Shown here piece after piece: positions 1 to 10,075 of a stretch of DNA of 64,000 nucleotides; position 1 is the stretch's first letter; every line of letters starts with the position of its first letter. The DNA lies in assembly GCA_016720745.1 (NCBI GenBank), contig JADKKA010000018.1, positions 992,001-1,056,000 on the forward strand, written 5' to 3'. The translations under genes were made by a program, and so were the position numbers. The notes below the pieces were generated by a model. The model worked only from the letters and a program-made list of their open reading frames with translations. It was not told the DNA's origin and searched no databases. This stretch comes from Chitinophagaceae bacterium (lineage in GTDB: Bacteria > Bacteroidota > Bacteroidia > Chitinophagales > Chitinophagaceae).

Positions 1-2
1 TG

Positions 3-3000
3 GTGACCGGCAGCTTTGAACCCTTATCAGATGAACACCAGGACATCATCAGCCGTTTTGCTTCGGTGTTCAATCAAACCTATACCCGCTTCAATGACCT
101 TAAGAAAGCGGAAGCCCAGGCCAGGGAGTCGCAGATTGAAGCTTCCCTGGAGAGAATCCGAAGCCGGACAGTAGGCATGCAGAAAAGTGAAGAGCTGAAA
201 GAGGTGATACAGGTAGTTTATGAACAGTTCATTCGCCTGGGTATCCATACGGAACATGCAGGATTTATCATCGATTACCGGGAAAGGAACGATTACAATA
301 CCTGGATCGCCGATCAGTTCGGAAGTCCATCACAGATTGCCATTCCTTATTTTGACTGCATCTATTACAATCAATTCAATGCCGCAAAAGCAGAACGGAA
401 GGAATTTTTCACGCTTAGCCTCACCCGTAAAGAGAAAGACCACTTTTACAAAGGACTCTTTAAGCTTATCCCCGGTTTTCCGGAAGCGTCCAAGCAAATT
501 ATTTTTCGCCATCCAGGGTTTACCATTTCTACGGTATTGCTGGAAAATGTGGCCTTGTATGTCGAAAATTTTACCGGCCTTCCTTATGCAGAGGAAGATA
601 ATGCCATCCTGATCAGGTTCGGGAAAGTATTTCAGCAGACCTATACCCGTTTCCTCGATCTGCAAAAGGCCGAGGAGCAGGCCCATGAGGCAGAAGTACA
701 ACTGGCGCTGGAAAGGGTAAGAGCCCGCAGCCTGGCGATGCATCAGACCAGTGAATTAATGGAAGTGGTGAATGAAGTGGCGCAGCAACTGATGAAGATG
801 AAGATTGATATTGACGGTGGGATTTTTATTGTGATCAATGAGGAAGTGGAATCAGACCGCCTTCCTATCTGGGGCGCAGCCGGTGCCGCAAACTATGTTG
901 AAAAAGTAATCGTTCCGGAATTGGGTACAGCAATATTCACCAGACTGGTGAACGCCATTTTGAAACGGGAGTCATTCCTCACAGAGCGGTATACCCGTGA
1001 AGAGAAAGACGAGTTTCTGCATAACTTATTCAAGCATGCTCCCTGGAAACAGCTGCCGGCCAAAAGGAAAAAAGAGTTGCTGGCCAGAGAGGGCGGGTAT
1101 TGCCGCTCTACTGTTATTTCGAAATTCACGAGTATCGCCATGATCAATCATCATGGAAAAAAATTTTCAGCAGCTGATAATCTGATCCTGCAACGATTCG
1201 GGATGGTGTTGGAGCAATCCTATACCCGGTTTCTTGATTTGCAAAAGGCGGAAGAACAATCAAAGGAATCACTGATACAGCTAGCATTGGAAAGAGTGCG
1301 TGCCCGGACCATGGCCATGCAGCAAAGTACAGAACTCCCCGAGGCGGCCAATCTCCTCTTCCTTCAATTGCAGGCATTGGGTATGCCGGCCTGGAGTGCC
1401 GGTTATTGTATCTGGGAAGATGATAAAAAAGCAGTGACCTTATGGATGAGCAGTGAAGGAGTAATACAACCTCCTTTTAAAGCGCCGACCACCGAAGACG
1501 AGCTCTTCATTCAGATGCGCGAAGGACATGAAAAGGGAAAGGCCCTGCATGTGGTGGAACTGGGAGGTAAAAAACTGCAGGCACATTATCAGTACATGCG
1601 GACTTTGCCGGTTGTAGGGGAAGTGCTTGATTCAATAATTGAAGCAGGACATCCTTTACCTGTGTATCAGGTGATGCATTATGCTTATTTTTCGAAGGGG
1701 TATTTATTGTTCATTACGTATGAACCAGTTCCGGCAGCGCATGAAATATTCAAGCGTTTTGCCAATGTGTTTGATCAGACTTATACCCGTTTTCTGGATC
1801 TGCAAAAGGCAGAAGCGCAGGCCAAAGAAGCTTTTATTGAATCTGCGCTGGAGAGGGTGAGATCACGAAGCCTGGCGATGCATCATTCTTCGGAATTGTC
1901 CGCCGTGGTAAATACCCTGCTCAGGGAGTTTACCAATCTTGAATTTACATTGACTTTTTGCATCATCAACTTAATAAATGAAAAGGACAGGAGCAATACG
2001 GTTTGGGCCGCCAATCCGGAAGCGGGAAATCAGCCTGAGTCCTATTACATGAAATTTGAAGACTATCCCTTCCATCATGCCATGTGGGATGCCTGGAAAG
2101 ATCAGCAGAAAAAATTTATCTATACCATCGAAGGAGAAGAGAAAAGAATCTATGATGAATACCTGTATACTAGTACAGAATTTCGCCGTTTCCCCAAGCA
2201 TGTGCAGGATGCGAATAAGGCCCTGAAAAGATATGTGGCGGGTTTTACATTTTTCCGGTTTAGCGGACTGCAGACGGTGAGTGAAAATCCGATATCACCT
2301 GATGATCTGGACATTCTTGAACGTTTCGGCCGGGTCTTCGAGCAGTCCTATACGCGTTTCCTTGACTTACAAAAGGCAGAAGCACAGGCGAGAGAGGCAC
2401 AGATTGAAGCGGCATTAGAAAGAGTCCGCAGCCGGTCAATGGCCATGCATCGTAGTGAAGAACTCTCTGATCTGTCGCTGGAACTGGTAAAGCAGGTGCA
2501 GGCGTTGGGAGTGGCTACCTGGTTTTGCGCTTTCAATATTTATGATGACGATCCTAACAGTTCATTGGAGTGGGGCAGCAACGGGCAGGGCGTATTCCCC
2601 CAATACCGTACACCCAGAGAAGGTATTTTTCTCCGCTATTACCAGGCCGGGCAAAAAGGGGAAACCCTGCTGGTAAATGAAATTGGTGAAGCCGAATGTC
2701 CGGCCCATTATGACTATCTCTGCAGTCTGCCGGGTGTGGGAGATCAGTTGCTGCAAATGAAAGCTGCCGGCTTGCCATTCCCAGCATCCCAGATAGATCA
2801 TGTGGCATTTTTCAAACATGGGTATATCATCTTCATCACGTATGAACCGGTCCCGGAAACCCATGAAATTTTTAAACGCTTTGCCAGAGTATTTGAACAA
2901 TCCTATACGCGTTTCCTGGATTTACAGAAAGCAGAAGCGCAGGCCAGAGAGGCACAGATTGAAGTAGCTGTTGAAAGGGTAAGAGCAAAGGCACTGGCGA

Positions 3001-6000
3001 TGCATCGTTCTGAAGAAATACTGCAGGTAGCGATGACGCTCAAAGAACAGATGGAAGGGCTGGAGCTAAAGGGAGTCACAGCCGCAACTATTTACCTGCA
3101 GCAGGATGATGGTTTGATAAGGGCCTGGGATATCACAGAATTGAAAGCATCTGAAAACGGGCCGCAGCTTACAGTTGATTTTGCATTTAAACTGGAAGAT
3201 ACGGATCCGCAATTATGGGTAAGAAGAATATGGGAAGTAACAGAAAGATACAGTGTGATAGAAATGAGTGGAAATGATTTTTTAATATGTGAAAGCTGGC
3301 TACGGAGTTTTGACGTAGATGCCGCAGATAATTATTTAGAATTTATTGAAGCGGCAGACTTAAAACATTCCTGGCACCCTACCGTGCCACTTGAAAAAGG
3401 GAAACTGAATATTGATTTCATTCTTCCTCCGCCTGCAGAAATGGAATTCATCCTGCCTAAAATGGGGGCGGCTTTTGATCTGGCTTACCGGCGTTTTCTG
3501 GATTTACAAAAAGCTGAATCGCAGGCAAGGGAAGCTCAAATCGAAACCGCACTGGAAAGAGTCCGCTCCCGCGCCATGGCCATGCACTTTTCGGATGAGC
3601 TGAAAGAAGTGGCGTTGGAGTTAAGAAAGCAAATGGGCTTATTAGGACAAAAAGACCTGGAAGTCTGTGCTATTCATTTATACGGACTCGACGAAAATAG
3701 TTTTGAATCATGGAGTGCCATGCGGGCACCTGGATCAGCAGGGGAGATCGTACAGGGACAAGCAAGGTTTCCTAAAAACGGCATCCGGATCATTGATGAG
3801 TTAATGGAAAAGCAGTCTGCAGGAGTCAGGGATTATATCCTGGTCAATGAGCGTGAGAAAATGGTGGAATGGTTTGCAGTGATGAAACAGTATGTACCCG
3901 AAATGTATGACTCCATCATTTCATTAATTGGAGATACACCTCATTATGAAATGAAAGCTTATTGGTCCGTGGCTGATTTTGCCGGAGGTGCTCTGGTGAT
4001 GGTTACTTATTCTGAACCGGATGAACAAACCAGAAACCTGCTTCGCCGGACGGCCAATGTGTTTGAACTGGCTTATACCCGTTTTGTCGATTTGAAAAAG
4101 GCGGAAGCACAAACCAGGGAAGCGCAGATTGAAGCAGCATTGGAGCGTGTGCGAAGCCGGAGTATGGCCATGCATAAAAGCACCGAGTTACTGGAAGCCG
4201 GAGAAATTCTTTTTGCAGAAATAAACAGATTGGGGATTGAAAGCCTGACTGCTGGTTATGTATTAATGGACAAAGAAGGCGTGAATGGATTCAATTACAC
4301 GCCGGATCCCTCCACCAAAAAAGTGTTGCCATTACCGGTAATAATTCCGCATAATGAAACGGTTCATATGCAGCAGGTGGTTGACAACTGGAAAAAAGGC
4401 AACCAGTTTTATTTTGTGGAAATGGATGAAGCGGAAACCATCAAACACCAGACATTTATTGCCGAACGCAGCACCAACTTTACGTTAAATGCTGAACAGC
4501 TGATTGCCATTTCCCCCTCCAGGCTTTTCTTGCATAATTTCTATTTTAAAGAGGGGTATATCCTGATTGTAGGTGGTATAAAACTATCTGCTGAACAAAT
4601 TGAGATCATGCTGAGATTTGCCAAAGTGTTTCAGCAAACCTATACGCGTTTCCAGGATTTGCAAAAGGCAGAAGCACAAACAAAGGAAGCGCAGATTGAA
4701 GCAGCTTTGGAAAAAGTACGTAGTCGCACCATGGCTATGCAAAACAGTAACGAATTGCAGGAAACGGCAGCGGTTTTGTTTCAGGAATTCAGGAAGCTGG
4801 GAGCGGAAGATATGTATCAGGTTACGATTGGTATTTATGATGAAGCATCACAGCTGATTGATTTCAGGGTCACCAGCTGGAGCGGTAGTGGAGAGCAGGA
4901 AAGCCGGGCATTTCAACTGGATATGAATGAGCCAACTGTTTTGCAACCTGCTGTCCAGGCCTGGAAGAACCAGCAAAAATCGGTTGTGATTGATCTCAGC
5001 GGAGCCAAACTGGAAGGCTGGTTGGAGTACCGCAATAAAATGAGCGGAGTCACAGTCAGTAGTGCCGATACCGGAGGAAGAAGAGTGATATCAGCTGCCT
5101 TTTATTCAAAAGGGCATTTATCTATTTCAACAAAGGAGCCCGTTTCTGCGGAAACCTTGCACACGCTGGAGCGTTTTGCCGCTGTATTTGATGTCACTTA
5201 TACCCGTTTCCAGGATCTGCAAAAAGCTGAAGGGCAAGCCAAAGAAGCACGGATCGAAGCGGCACTGGAAAGAGTAAGGAGCCGTACCCTTGCGATGCAA
5301 AAATCAGATGAACTGGCAGATACAGCAGCGGTATTATTCCAGCAACTGATTGCTTTAGGTATTGAACCCAACCGGCTCTACATTATCCTTATTAAAGAAA
5401 ATAATGCGGAGATGGAAGCATGGGTCACAGATGAGGATGGCAGCAAAGTGAGTATGGGCTTCACTGGAAATTATAATAGGAATCGTTCGTTACTGAAAAT
5501 GTATGAAGGCTGGAAGGAGAAAAGAACCAGTCTGGTGATTGATATGCAGGGAGAAGAACTGCAACAGTATTTTCATTACCTGCACGATGAGTTGCATGTG
5601 CCTTTCAAAGGCGGACTGGAACAAAAAAGAAGGGTACAGCATATCGTCTATTTCAGTCATGGTTTAATCGGCATGGCTTCACCTGAAGAGCAACCCATTG
5701 AAACATTACAGTTGATGGAAAGGTTTGCTGCGGTATTCAATCTGACTTTTACGCGTTTCAATGACCTGAAGATTGCAGAAGCCCATGCAGCGCAGGCTGA
5801 ACAGGATTTAATTGCAATTAAAGAAGCCAAGCAAAAGGCGGAGGAAGCATTAACAGAATTGCAGGCCACCCAGAAGCAACTGATCCAATCCGAAAAAATG
5901 GCCAGTCTGGGTGAACTGACAGCAGGAATTGCCCACGAGATACAGAACCCTCTGAACTTCGTGAATAATTTCAGCGAGGTCAGCAAGGAATTGCTTGATG

Positions 6001-6677
6001 AAATAAGAGAGGAACTGGACAAAGGAAATCTGGAAGATGCCAAAGAGATCATGCAGGATGTGATTCAGAACCTGGAAAAGATCCATCATCATGGCAAAAG
6101 GGCAGATGGTATCGTCAAAGGGATGCTGCAGCACAGCCGTACCGGCAGCGGACAAATGGAACCCACGGATATCAATGCACTTTGTGATGAATACCTGCGG
6201 TTATCTTATCATGGATTAAGAGCCAAGGATAAAAGTTTTAATGCCCGTTTCGAAACTCATTTTGATCAGTCTGTCGGGAAAATAAATGTATTGCCACAAG
6301 ACCTGGGCCGCGTGATCCTGAACCTGATTAACAATGCATTTTATGCGGTATCCGCCAAAGCTTCGGCGAAGGCGGACAGTGCTTATGAACCCACTGTTGA
6401 AGTGAGTACAACGCTCTCCCCTCTCCCCGGGAGAGGGGCTGGGGGTGAGGTCTCAATCATCGTCAAAGACAATGGTACAGGCATTCCGCAAAAGGTGCTG
6501 GACAAGATATTCCAGCCCTTCTTTACGACCAAACCCACCGGGCAGGGAACGGGATTAGGGTTGAGTCTGAGTTATGATATTGTGAAAGCGCATGGGGGAG
6601 AGTTGAGAGTGGAGACAAAGGAAGGGGAGGGTACCAGTTTTATTATCCTGATTCCAGATATAAAACAAGGGTTATGA
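3..6677 (+). CDS. Giant soluble sensor histidine kinase with ~10 tandem sensor modules (HK-A, 5' partial)
   Basis: The frame is open at the left edge. The first codon seen is an internal GTG within the tail of a module, so the true start lies upstream. The visible 2224 residues hold ten tandem modules of 183-196 residues. Each ends in an anchor like (F/Y)TRF.DL.KAE.QA followed by a helix like ALERVRSRSMAMH.S.EL; anchors start near 81, 642, 1221, 1782, 2349, 2904, 3486, 4074, 4641, 5199 and 5748. The module bodies are divergent and look like alpha/beta ligand-binding folds (GAF-like by inference). No membrane segment is seen, so it is probably cytoplasmic. The C-terminus has a HisKA H-box with phospho-acceptor His at about residue 1978, then a HATPase_c domain with N-box (LINNAFYAV), DNGTGIP and GTGLGLSLS. 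There is no receiver domain. A palindromic repeat is inserted in the ATPase region. The stop overlaps the next start (ATGA), implying co-transcription. Confidence 0.9.
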   Translation: MTGSFEPLSDEHQDIISRFASVFNQTYTRFNDLKKAEAQARESQIEASLERIRSRTVGMQKSEELKEVIQVVYEQFIRLGIHTEHAGFIIDYRERNDYNTWIADQFGSPSQIAIPYFDCIYYNQFNAAKAERKEFFTLSLTRKEKDHFYKGLFKLIPGFPEASKQIIFRHPGFTISTVLLENVALYVENFTGLPYAEEDNAILIRFGKVFQQTYTRFLDLQKAEEQAHEAEVQLALERVRARSLAMHQTSELMEVVNEVAQQLMKMKIDIDGGIFIVINEEVESDRLPIWGAAGAANYVEKVIVPELGTAIFTRLVNAILKRESFLTERYTREEKDEFLHNLFKHAPWKQLPAKRKKELLAREGGYCRSTVISKFTSIAMINHHGKKFSAADNLILQRFGMVLEQSYTRFLDLQKAEEQSKESLIQLALERVRARTMAMQQSTELPEAANLLFLQLQALGMPAWSAGYCIWEDDKKAVTLWMSSEGVIQPPFKAPTTEDELFIQMREGHEKGKALHVVELGGKKLQAHYQYMRTLPVVGEVLDSIIEAGHPLPVYQVMHYAYFSKGYLLFITYEPVPAAHEIFKRFANVFDQTYTRFLDLQKAEAQAKEAFIESALERVRSRSLAMHHSSELSAVVNTLLREFTNLEFTLTFCIINLINEKDRSNTVWAANPEAGNQPESYYMKFEDYPFHHAMWDAWKDQQKKFIYTIEGEEKRIYDEYLYTSTEFRRFPKHVQDANKALKRYVAGFTFFRFSGLQTVSENPISPDDLDILERFGRVFEQSYTRFLDLQKAEAQAREAQIEAALERVRSRSMAMHRSEELSDLSLELVKQVQALGVATWFCAFNIYDDDPNSSLEWGSNGQGVFPQYRTPREGIFLRYYQAGQKGETLLVNEIGEAECPAHYDYLCSLPGVGDQLLQMKAAGLPFPASQIDHVAFFKHGYIIFITYEPVPETHEIFKRFARVFEQSYTRFLDLQKAEAQAREAQIEVAVERVRAKALAMHRSEEILQVAMTLKEQMEGLELKGVTAATIYLQQDDGLIRAWDITELKASENGPQLTVDFAFKLEDTDPQLWVRRIWEVTERYSVIEMSGNDFLICESWLRSFDVDAADNYLEFIEAADLKHSWHPTVPLEKGKLNIDFILPPPAEMEFILPKMGAAFDLAYRRFLDLQKAESQAREAQIETALERVRSRAMAMHFSDELKEVALELRKQMGLLGQKDLEVCAIHLYGLDENSFESWSAMRAPGSAGEIVQGQARFPKNGIRIIDELMEKQSAGVRDYILVNEREKMVEWFAVMKQYVPEMYDSIISLIGDTPHYEMKAYWSVADFAGGALVMVTYSEPDEQTRNLLRRTANVFELAYTRFVDLKKAEAQTREAQIEAALERVRSRSMAMHKSTELLEAGEILFAEINRLGIESLTAGYVLMDKEGVNGFNYTPDPSTKKVLPLPVIIPHNETVHMQQVVDNWKKGNQFYFVEMDEAETIKHQTFIAERSTNFTLNAEQLIAISPSRLFLHNFYFKEGYILIVGGIKLSAEQIEIMLRFAKVFQQTYTRFQDLQKAEAQTKEAQIEAALEKVRSRTMAMQNSNELQETAAVLFQEFRKLGAEDMYQVTIGIYDEASQLIDFRVTSWSGSGEQESRAFQLDMNEPTVLQPAVQAWKNQQKSVVIDLSGAKLEGWLEYRNKMSGVTVSSADTGGRRVISAAFYSKGHLSISTKEPVSAETLHTLERFAAVFDVTYTRFQDLQKAEGQAKEARIEAALERVRSRTLAMQKSDELADTAAVLFQQLIALGIEPNRLYIILIKENNAEMEAWVTDEDGSKVSMGFTGNYNRNRSLLKMYEGWKEKRTSLVIDMQGEELQQYFHYLHDELHVPFKGGLEQKRRVQHIVYFSHGLIGMASPEEQPIETLQLMERFAAVFNLTFTRFNDLKIAEAHAAQAEQDLIAIKEAKQKAEEALTELQATQKQLIQSEKMASLGELTAGIAHEIQNPLNFVNNFSEVSKELLDEIREELDKGNLEDAKEIMQDVIQNLEKIHHHGKRADGIVKGMLQHSRTGSGQMEPTDINALCDEYLRLSYHGLRAKDKSFNARFETHFDQSVGKINVLPQDLGRVILNLINNAFYAVSAKASAKADSAYEPTVEVSTTLSPLPGRGAGGEVSIIVKDNGTGIPQKVLDKIFQPFFTTKPTGQGTGLGLSLSYDIVKAHGGELRVETKEGEGTSFIILIPDIKQGL
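6351..6376. repeat. In-frame palindromic repeat, type C, in HK-A
   Basis: Hairpin-forming insert with TCCGCC and GGCGGA arms around an AAAGCTTCGGCGAA centre. It encodes SAKASAKA, between the N-box and the DNG motif of the kinase. A second copy sits at the same place in HK-B (8489-8514). Confidence 0.6.
6414..6454. repeat. In-frame palindromic repeat, type A, in HK-A
   Basis: A 41-base GC-rich element with core CCCCTCTCCCCGGGAGAGGGG. It encodes SPLPGRGAGGE just before the VSIIVKDNG strand of the ATPase domain. The same element occurs at the same codon position in HK-B, HK-C, HK-F and HK-H, and in damaged form in HK-E. Confidence 0.8.
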
Positions 6678-8806
6678 AAAAATGGATACTGATTGTTTTA
6701 ATGTTATGTAGCCGGTTAATCAGCCAGGCACAGGATTCCATTGTTACCCTTACCCCTGATATGTTCAATCCCATCAATGAAATTTTGATTTCGGATTTGG
6801 ATGGGTGGATCTTCAGTCGTGAAGGGGACAATAAATGGATCCAACTTAAACCTACCGAACTGTCCGGGAAACTGGCTGATAAAAATGGCAGGGTGGGCGG
6901 CTGGTTACGTTTTCGATTTAGATTGTCTCCGGCCTTTGGTGATACCCCATTGTATTTCCGATATTCAGGCTGGGCTGCTGCCATTCTTTATCTGGATAGT
7001 ACTCCGATTCAGACTTTTGGTATTGTGGGTACAGATAAAAACAGTTTTAAAGAATATAATCCGTCCAATAAAATGCCCGTGGAAGCGATCATGCAAGGAG
7101 GAGCAGTACATGAAATCACCATTCGCTTTGCGGATTATGTAAACCCTGTTTCAGCAAAAGAAATAAAATCTGCTGCCGCCCGGCTCCATCAGTTTATCAG
7201 GATAACTGGTCCGGACTATCATGCACGTTTTGCCAAACATATCAGGGAATGGCCCATTTATTCCAGTGTTTGGTTGTCTATTTGCCTGGTATTAACATTG
7301 TTATTTTGGCTACTTGCTTTTCTGAATCGCCAGGAAAAAAATCTCAGCCTCTTCGCTATATGTGCCTCCTTGTTTCTGGTTACATTTTTTTGCAAAGTCC
7401 ATTCCGAAAACCCATTTATCAGTTTCAATACCTTTTTGCTTTCATTTAAGTCTTTTGAGTTTCTTAGTTCAGTCTCCAATTGCCTTACCCTTTTTATTGT
7501 GGCAAAGGTTTTTAAAGGGAAAGCGGCAGGCTGGCTGAAAATAATCATTGTCCTGCTCTTTGTTTTGGGTGCAGTAAATGTTTTTGTCACTGACAAATCT
7601 ATGGCTGCATTGTCAACACTCGTTCCTGTTTTTGTTTATTTGTGGTACATCTTTTCTTCCCGGAAAACGCTGAAAGGAGCACAATGGGCGATCGTATTCG
7701 GGTTATTACTCTTCTCACTGCTGGTATTTGTTTATGTAGTAATGCTAACCATCTACCAGACAGACTTTGTTCCGTATAATATGCTTATTGCCTCAGGGCT
7801 TATTTTGGCTTTCCCGCTTTCCCTGCTGGTATATGTGGCACTCCGGTTCAAAGAAATCGTTTCGGAAGTCAGGCTACAGGCTGCCCAGGTAGTAAGGTTA
7901 TCTGAAGAGAAAAAAGAGCAAGCCTTGCGACAGCAAAAATTGCTGGAAGAAGAAGTGGCCCGTCAAACTATTGAATTACGTACTTCATTAGAGAACCTGA
8001 AATCAACTCAAAAGCAACTGATTCAATCAGAGAAAATGGCCAGCCTGGGTGAGCTTACGGCGGGCATTGCCCATGAAATTCAAAATCCGTTAAACTTTGT
8101 CAATAATTTTTCGGAATTAAACAATGAGTTGATCAGTGAATTAATAGAAGAAGTTGACAAGGGAAATACAACGGAGGTAAAAACTATAGCTGCTGATATT
8201 CGGGACAATTCCGAAAAAATCAGCCATCATGGCAAAAGAGCGGATGCGATTGTAAAGGGTATGCTCCAGCACTCCGGCAGCGGCAGCGGTAAAAAAGAAC
8301 CCACCGATATCAATGCACTTTGTGATGAATACCTGCGGTTGGCCTACCATGGTCTCCGGGCGAAGGATAAAAGTTTCAATGCGCGTCTCGAAACTCATTT
8401 TGATCCGACAATCGGTAAAATAAATGTATTGCCGCAGGATCTGGGCCGTGTGATCCTGAACCTGATCAACAATGCCTTTTATGCGGTGTCCGCAAAAGCT
8501 TCAGCGAAGGCGGACAGTGCTTATGAACCAATCGTTGAAGTGAGCACCACGCTCTCCCCTCTCCCCGGGAGAGGGGCTGGGGGTGAGGTCTCAATTATAG
8601 TCAAAGACAATGGTGGTGGCATCCCTCCCAAAATCCTCGATAAAGTATTTCAACCATTCTTCACCACCAAGCCCACCGGACAAGGTACAGGATTAGGGTT
8701 GAGTCTGAGTTATGATATTGTAAAAGCGCATGGGGGAGAGATTAATGTCGATACTATCGAAGGTGAAGGGACCACTTTTACAATCAGTTTGCCAGTCACA
8801 TCTTGA
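6674..8806 (+). CDS. 7TM sensor histidine kinase (HK-B)
   Basis: The 710-residue protein begins with a signal peptide (MKKWILIVLMLCSRLISQAQ). A roughly 170-residue extracytoplasmic domain resembles a 7TMR-DISM sensor domain. About seven membrane helices (residues ~195-395), a short coiled coil, HisKA with His near residue 467 and a HATPase_c domain ending GTGLGLSLSYDIVKAHGGE follow. It should sense an external ligand and autophosphorylate in the cytoplasm; the ligand is unknown and no receiver domain is attached. The ATG overlaps the stop of HK-A, so the two are probably translationally coupled. Palindromic repeats of types C and A sit in the ATPase domain, in the same order as in HK-A. Confidence 0.9.
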   Translation: MKKWILIVLMLCSRLISQAQDSIVTLTPDMFNPINEILISDLDGWIFSREGDNKWIQLKPTELSGKLADKNGRVGGWLRFRFRLSPAFGDTPLYFRYSGWAAAILYLDSTPIQTFGIVGTDKNSFKEYNPSNKMPVEAIMQGGAVHEITIRFADYVNPVSAKEIKSAAARLHQFIRITGPDYHARFAKHIREWPIYSSVWLSICLVLTLLFWLLAFLNRQEKNLSLFAICASLFLVTFFCKVHSENPFISFNTFLLSFKSFEFLSSVSNCLTLFIVAKVFKGKAAGWLKIIIVLLFVLGAVNVFVTDKSMAALSTLVPVFVYLWYIFSSRKTLKGAQWAIVFGLLLFSLLVFVYVVMLTIYQTDFVPYNMLIASGLILAFPLSLLVYVALRFKEIVSEVRLQAAQVVRLSEEKKEQALRQQKLLEEEVARQTIELRTSLENLKSTQKQLIQSEKMASLGELTAGIAHEIQNPLNFVNNFSELNNELISELIEEVDKGNTTEVKTIAADIRDNSEKISHHGKRADAIVKGMLQHSGSGSGKKEPTDINALCDEYLRLAYHGLRAKDKSFNARLETHFDPTIGKINVLPQDLGRVILNLINNAFYAVSAKASAKADSAYEPIVEVSTTLSPLPGRGAGGEVSIIVKDNGGGIPPKILDKVFQPFFTTKPTGQGTGLGLSLSYDIVKAHGGEINVDTIEGEGTTFTISLPVTS
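8489..8514. repeat. In-frame palindromic repeat, type C, in HK-B
   Basis: Slightly degenerate copy of the 26-base element at 6351-6376, in the homologous place after the N-box. It encodes SAKASAKA. Confidence 0.55.
8552..8592. repeat. In-frame palindromic repeat, type A, in HK-B
   Basis: Identical over 41 bases to the copy at 6414-6454. It encodes LSPLPGRGAGGEVS in the ATPase domain. Confidence 0.8.
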
Positions 8807-8820
8807 AACAATTAAACAAC

Positions 8821-9924
8821 ATGATACCGAAAAGATTTGCAGCCGTTTTCATTTTTCTTTTGATGGCTTGTCTGCTTCTGGGTTTTGGGCCAGCGCCTGT
8901 TGTTCTTTCAAAACCAGCCACAACAGATACTACTGGAGGCTTATTCGCTTCTGACGAATTGCTGCAAATAAAACTCACGGGTAAATTAAAGGAATTGATG
9001 AACGACCGGGAGTCAGCGGATCCACAATCTTTTCCGTTCCGTTTTTCTTATACGAATGAGCAGGGGATAGAAACCGTGATCCCGGTTGAAGTCAGAACAA
9101 GAGGACATTTCAGGCGCATGAAGGCAAACTGTACTTATCCTCCGTTGCTGATAAAATTCCCCAACCAGGGCCCTCAGATAACCACTGTTTTCAGGAATCA
9201 AAAAAAACTGAAACTGGTCATGCCCTGTGACGGGGAAGAGTATATCGTCAGGGAATGGCTGGCTTATAAGATATATAACCTGATTACCCCCAAAAGTTTA
9301 AAAGCAAGACTGGTAAAAATTCAATTGGGCGATGAACGCAATTCAAAAACAGTAAACCCTGTTTTCGGGATCTTACTGGAAGAAGAGGATCAATTGGCGG
9401 AAAGGAATAACGCTACGGTTGTGGAAACAAAGCTCAGACCTCAGCAAACGGAGGTCAATACATTTTTAACGATGTCAGTCTTTCAATACCTGATTGGCAA
9501 TACCGATTGGTCGGTGGAGTACCTGCAGAATATAAAATTAATAGCTCCGAAAGCAGGTTCGGTACCGATGACGGTTGCTTACGATTTTGATCATGCCGGT
9601 CTGGTAGGCGCCCCTTATGCGCAACCTGCAGAGGAATTACAAATGAGTTCTACCCGGGAAAGAAGGTACCGGGGCTATTGCATCAAAGACCTGTCCATTT
9701 TCAATCCTGTTCTGGCCGAATTTAACCGGGTAAAAGGCGATATTTATAAATTATATACGGATTGTAAATTCCTGGATGAAAAGTATATCAAATCCACCCT
9801 GCGTTACCTGGATGAGTTCTATGCTACTATTAATAATACAAAAGCCTGGCAAAGGGCTTTTGCCTACCCCTGTGATAAGAACGGAACCGGGAATGTGATC
9901 ATTAAAGGATTGAAGGAAGAATAG
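8821..9924 (+). CDS. Secreted or anchored protein of unknown function, possibly CotH/HipA-like fold
   Basis: I do not firmly recognise this protein (367 residues). The start is set at the ATG at 8821, which begins directly with a signal peptide (MIPKRFAAVFIFLLMACLL). A TTG at 8803 overlapping the HK-B stop is also in frame. The mature part contains EVRTRGHFRRMKANCTYPPL, then QYLIGNTDWSVEY and, about 30 residues later, YDFDHAGLVGAPYA. This spacing of an Asn/Asp-rich strand and a D-F-D motif recalls the catalytic centre of CotH/HipA-like atypical kinases, but that is an inference from pattern only. It is the only non-kinase among the eight sensor kinases and may be cotranscribed with HK-B. A gap of about 150 bases separates it from HK-C. 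Confidence 0.8.
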   Translation: MIPKRFAAVFIFLLMACLLLGFGPAPVVLSKPATTDTTGGLFASDELLQIKLTGKLKELMNDRESADPQSFPFRFSYTNEQGIETVIPVEVRTRGHFRRMKANCTYPPLLIKFPNQGPQITTVFRNQKKLKLVMPCDGEEYIVREWLAYKIYNLITPKSLKARLVKIQLGDERNSKTVNPVFGILLEEEDQLAERNNATVVETKLRPQQTEVNTFLTMSVFQYLIGNTDWSVEYLQNIKLIAPKAGSVPMTVAYDFDHAGLVGAPYAQPAEELQMSSTRERRYRGYCIKDLSIFNPVLAEFNRVKGDIYKLYTDCKFLDEKYIKSTLRYLDEFYATINNTKAWQRAFAYPCDKNGTGNVIIKGLKEE

Positions 9925-10075
9925 AAAGCGAAAGCGCACTGTGGCAGGGACTGTTTTTTTGAATTCAGATATACCGGCAGTGTAAGGATGTACGTGTTGT
10001 ATGATTACAAGGTTCAGTGAAAAAAAGAAATTATCATCAGTATGATGCTTCATTGATCAAATCAATAAAAGGAAT

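Noticed and set aside
75..5760. CRISPR or transposon repeats in the left part
   Set aside because: The ~560-base periodicity is protein-level repetition within one open frame, with no inverted ends or transposase.
5657..6155. Long antisense frames over the kinase core (also at 11191-11605, 14749-15019, 16769-17002, 19093-19363, 21101-21387 and 23191-23461)
   Set aside because: They recur opposite every kinase because the same DNA is repeated. They resemble each other only as mirrors of the conserved H-box region.
8803..8820. TTG start for the exported protein after HK-B
   Set aside because: The ATG at 8821 begins the signal peptide directly. The TTG gains only from overlapping the previous stop.
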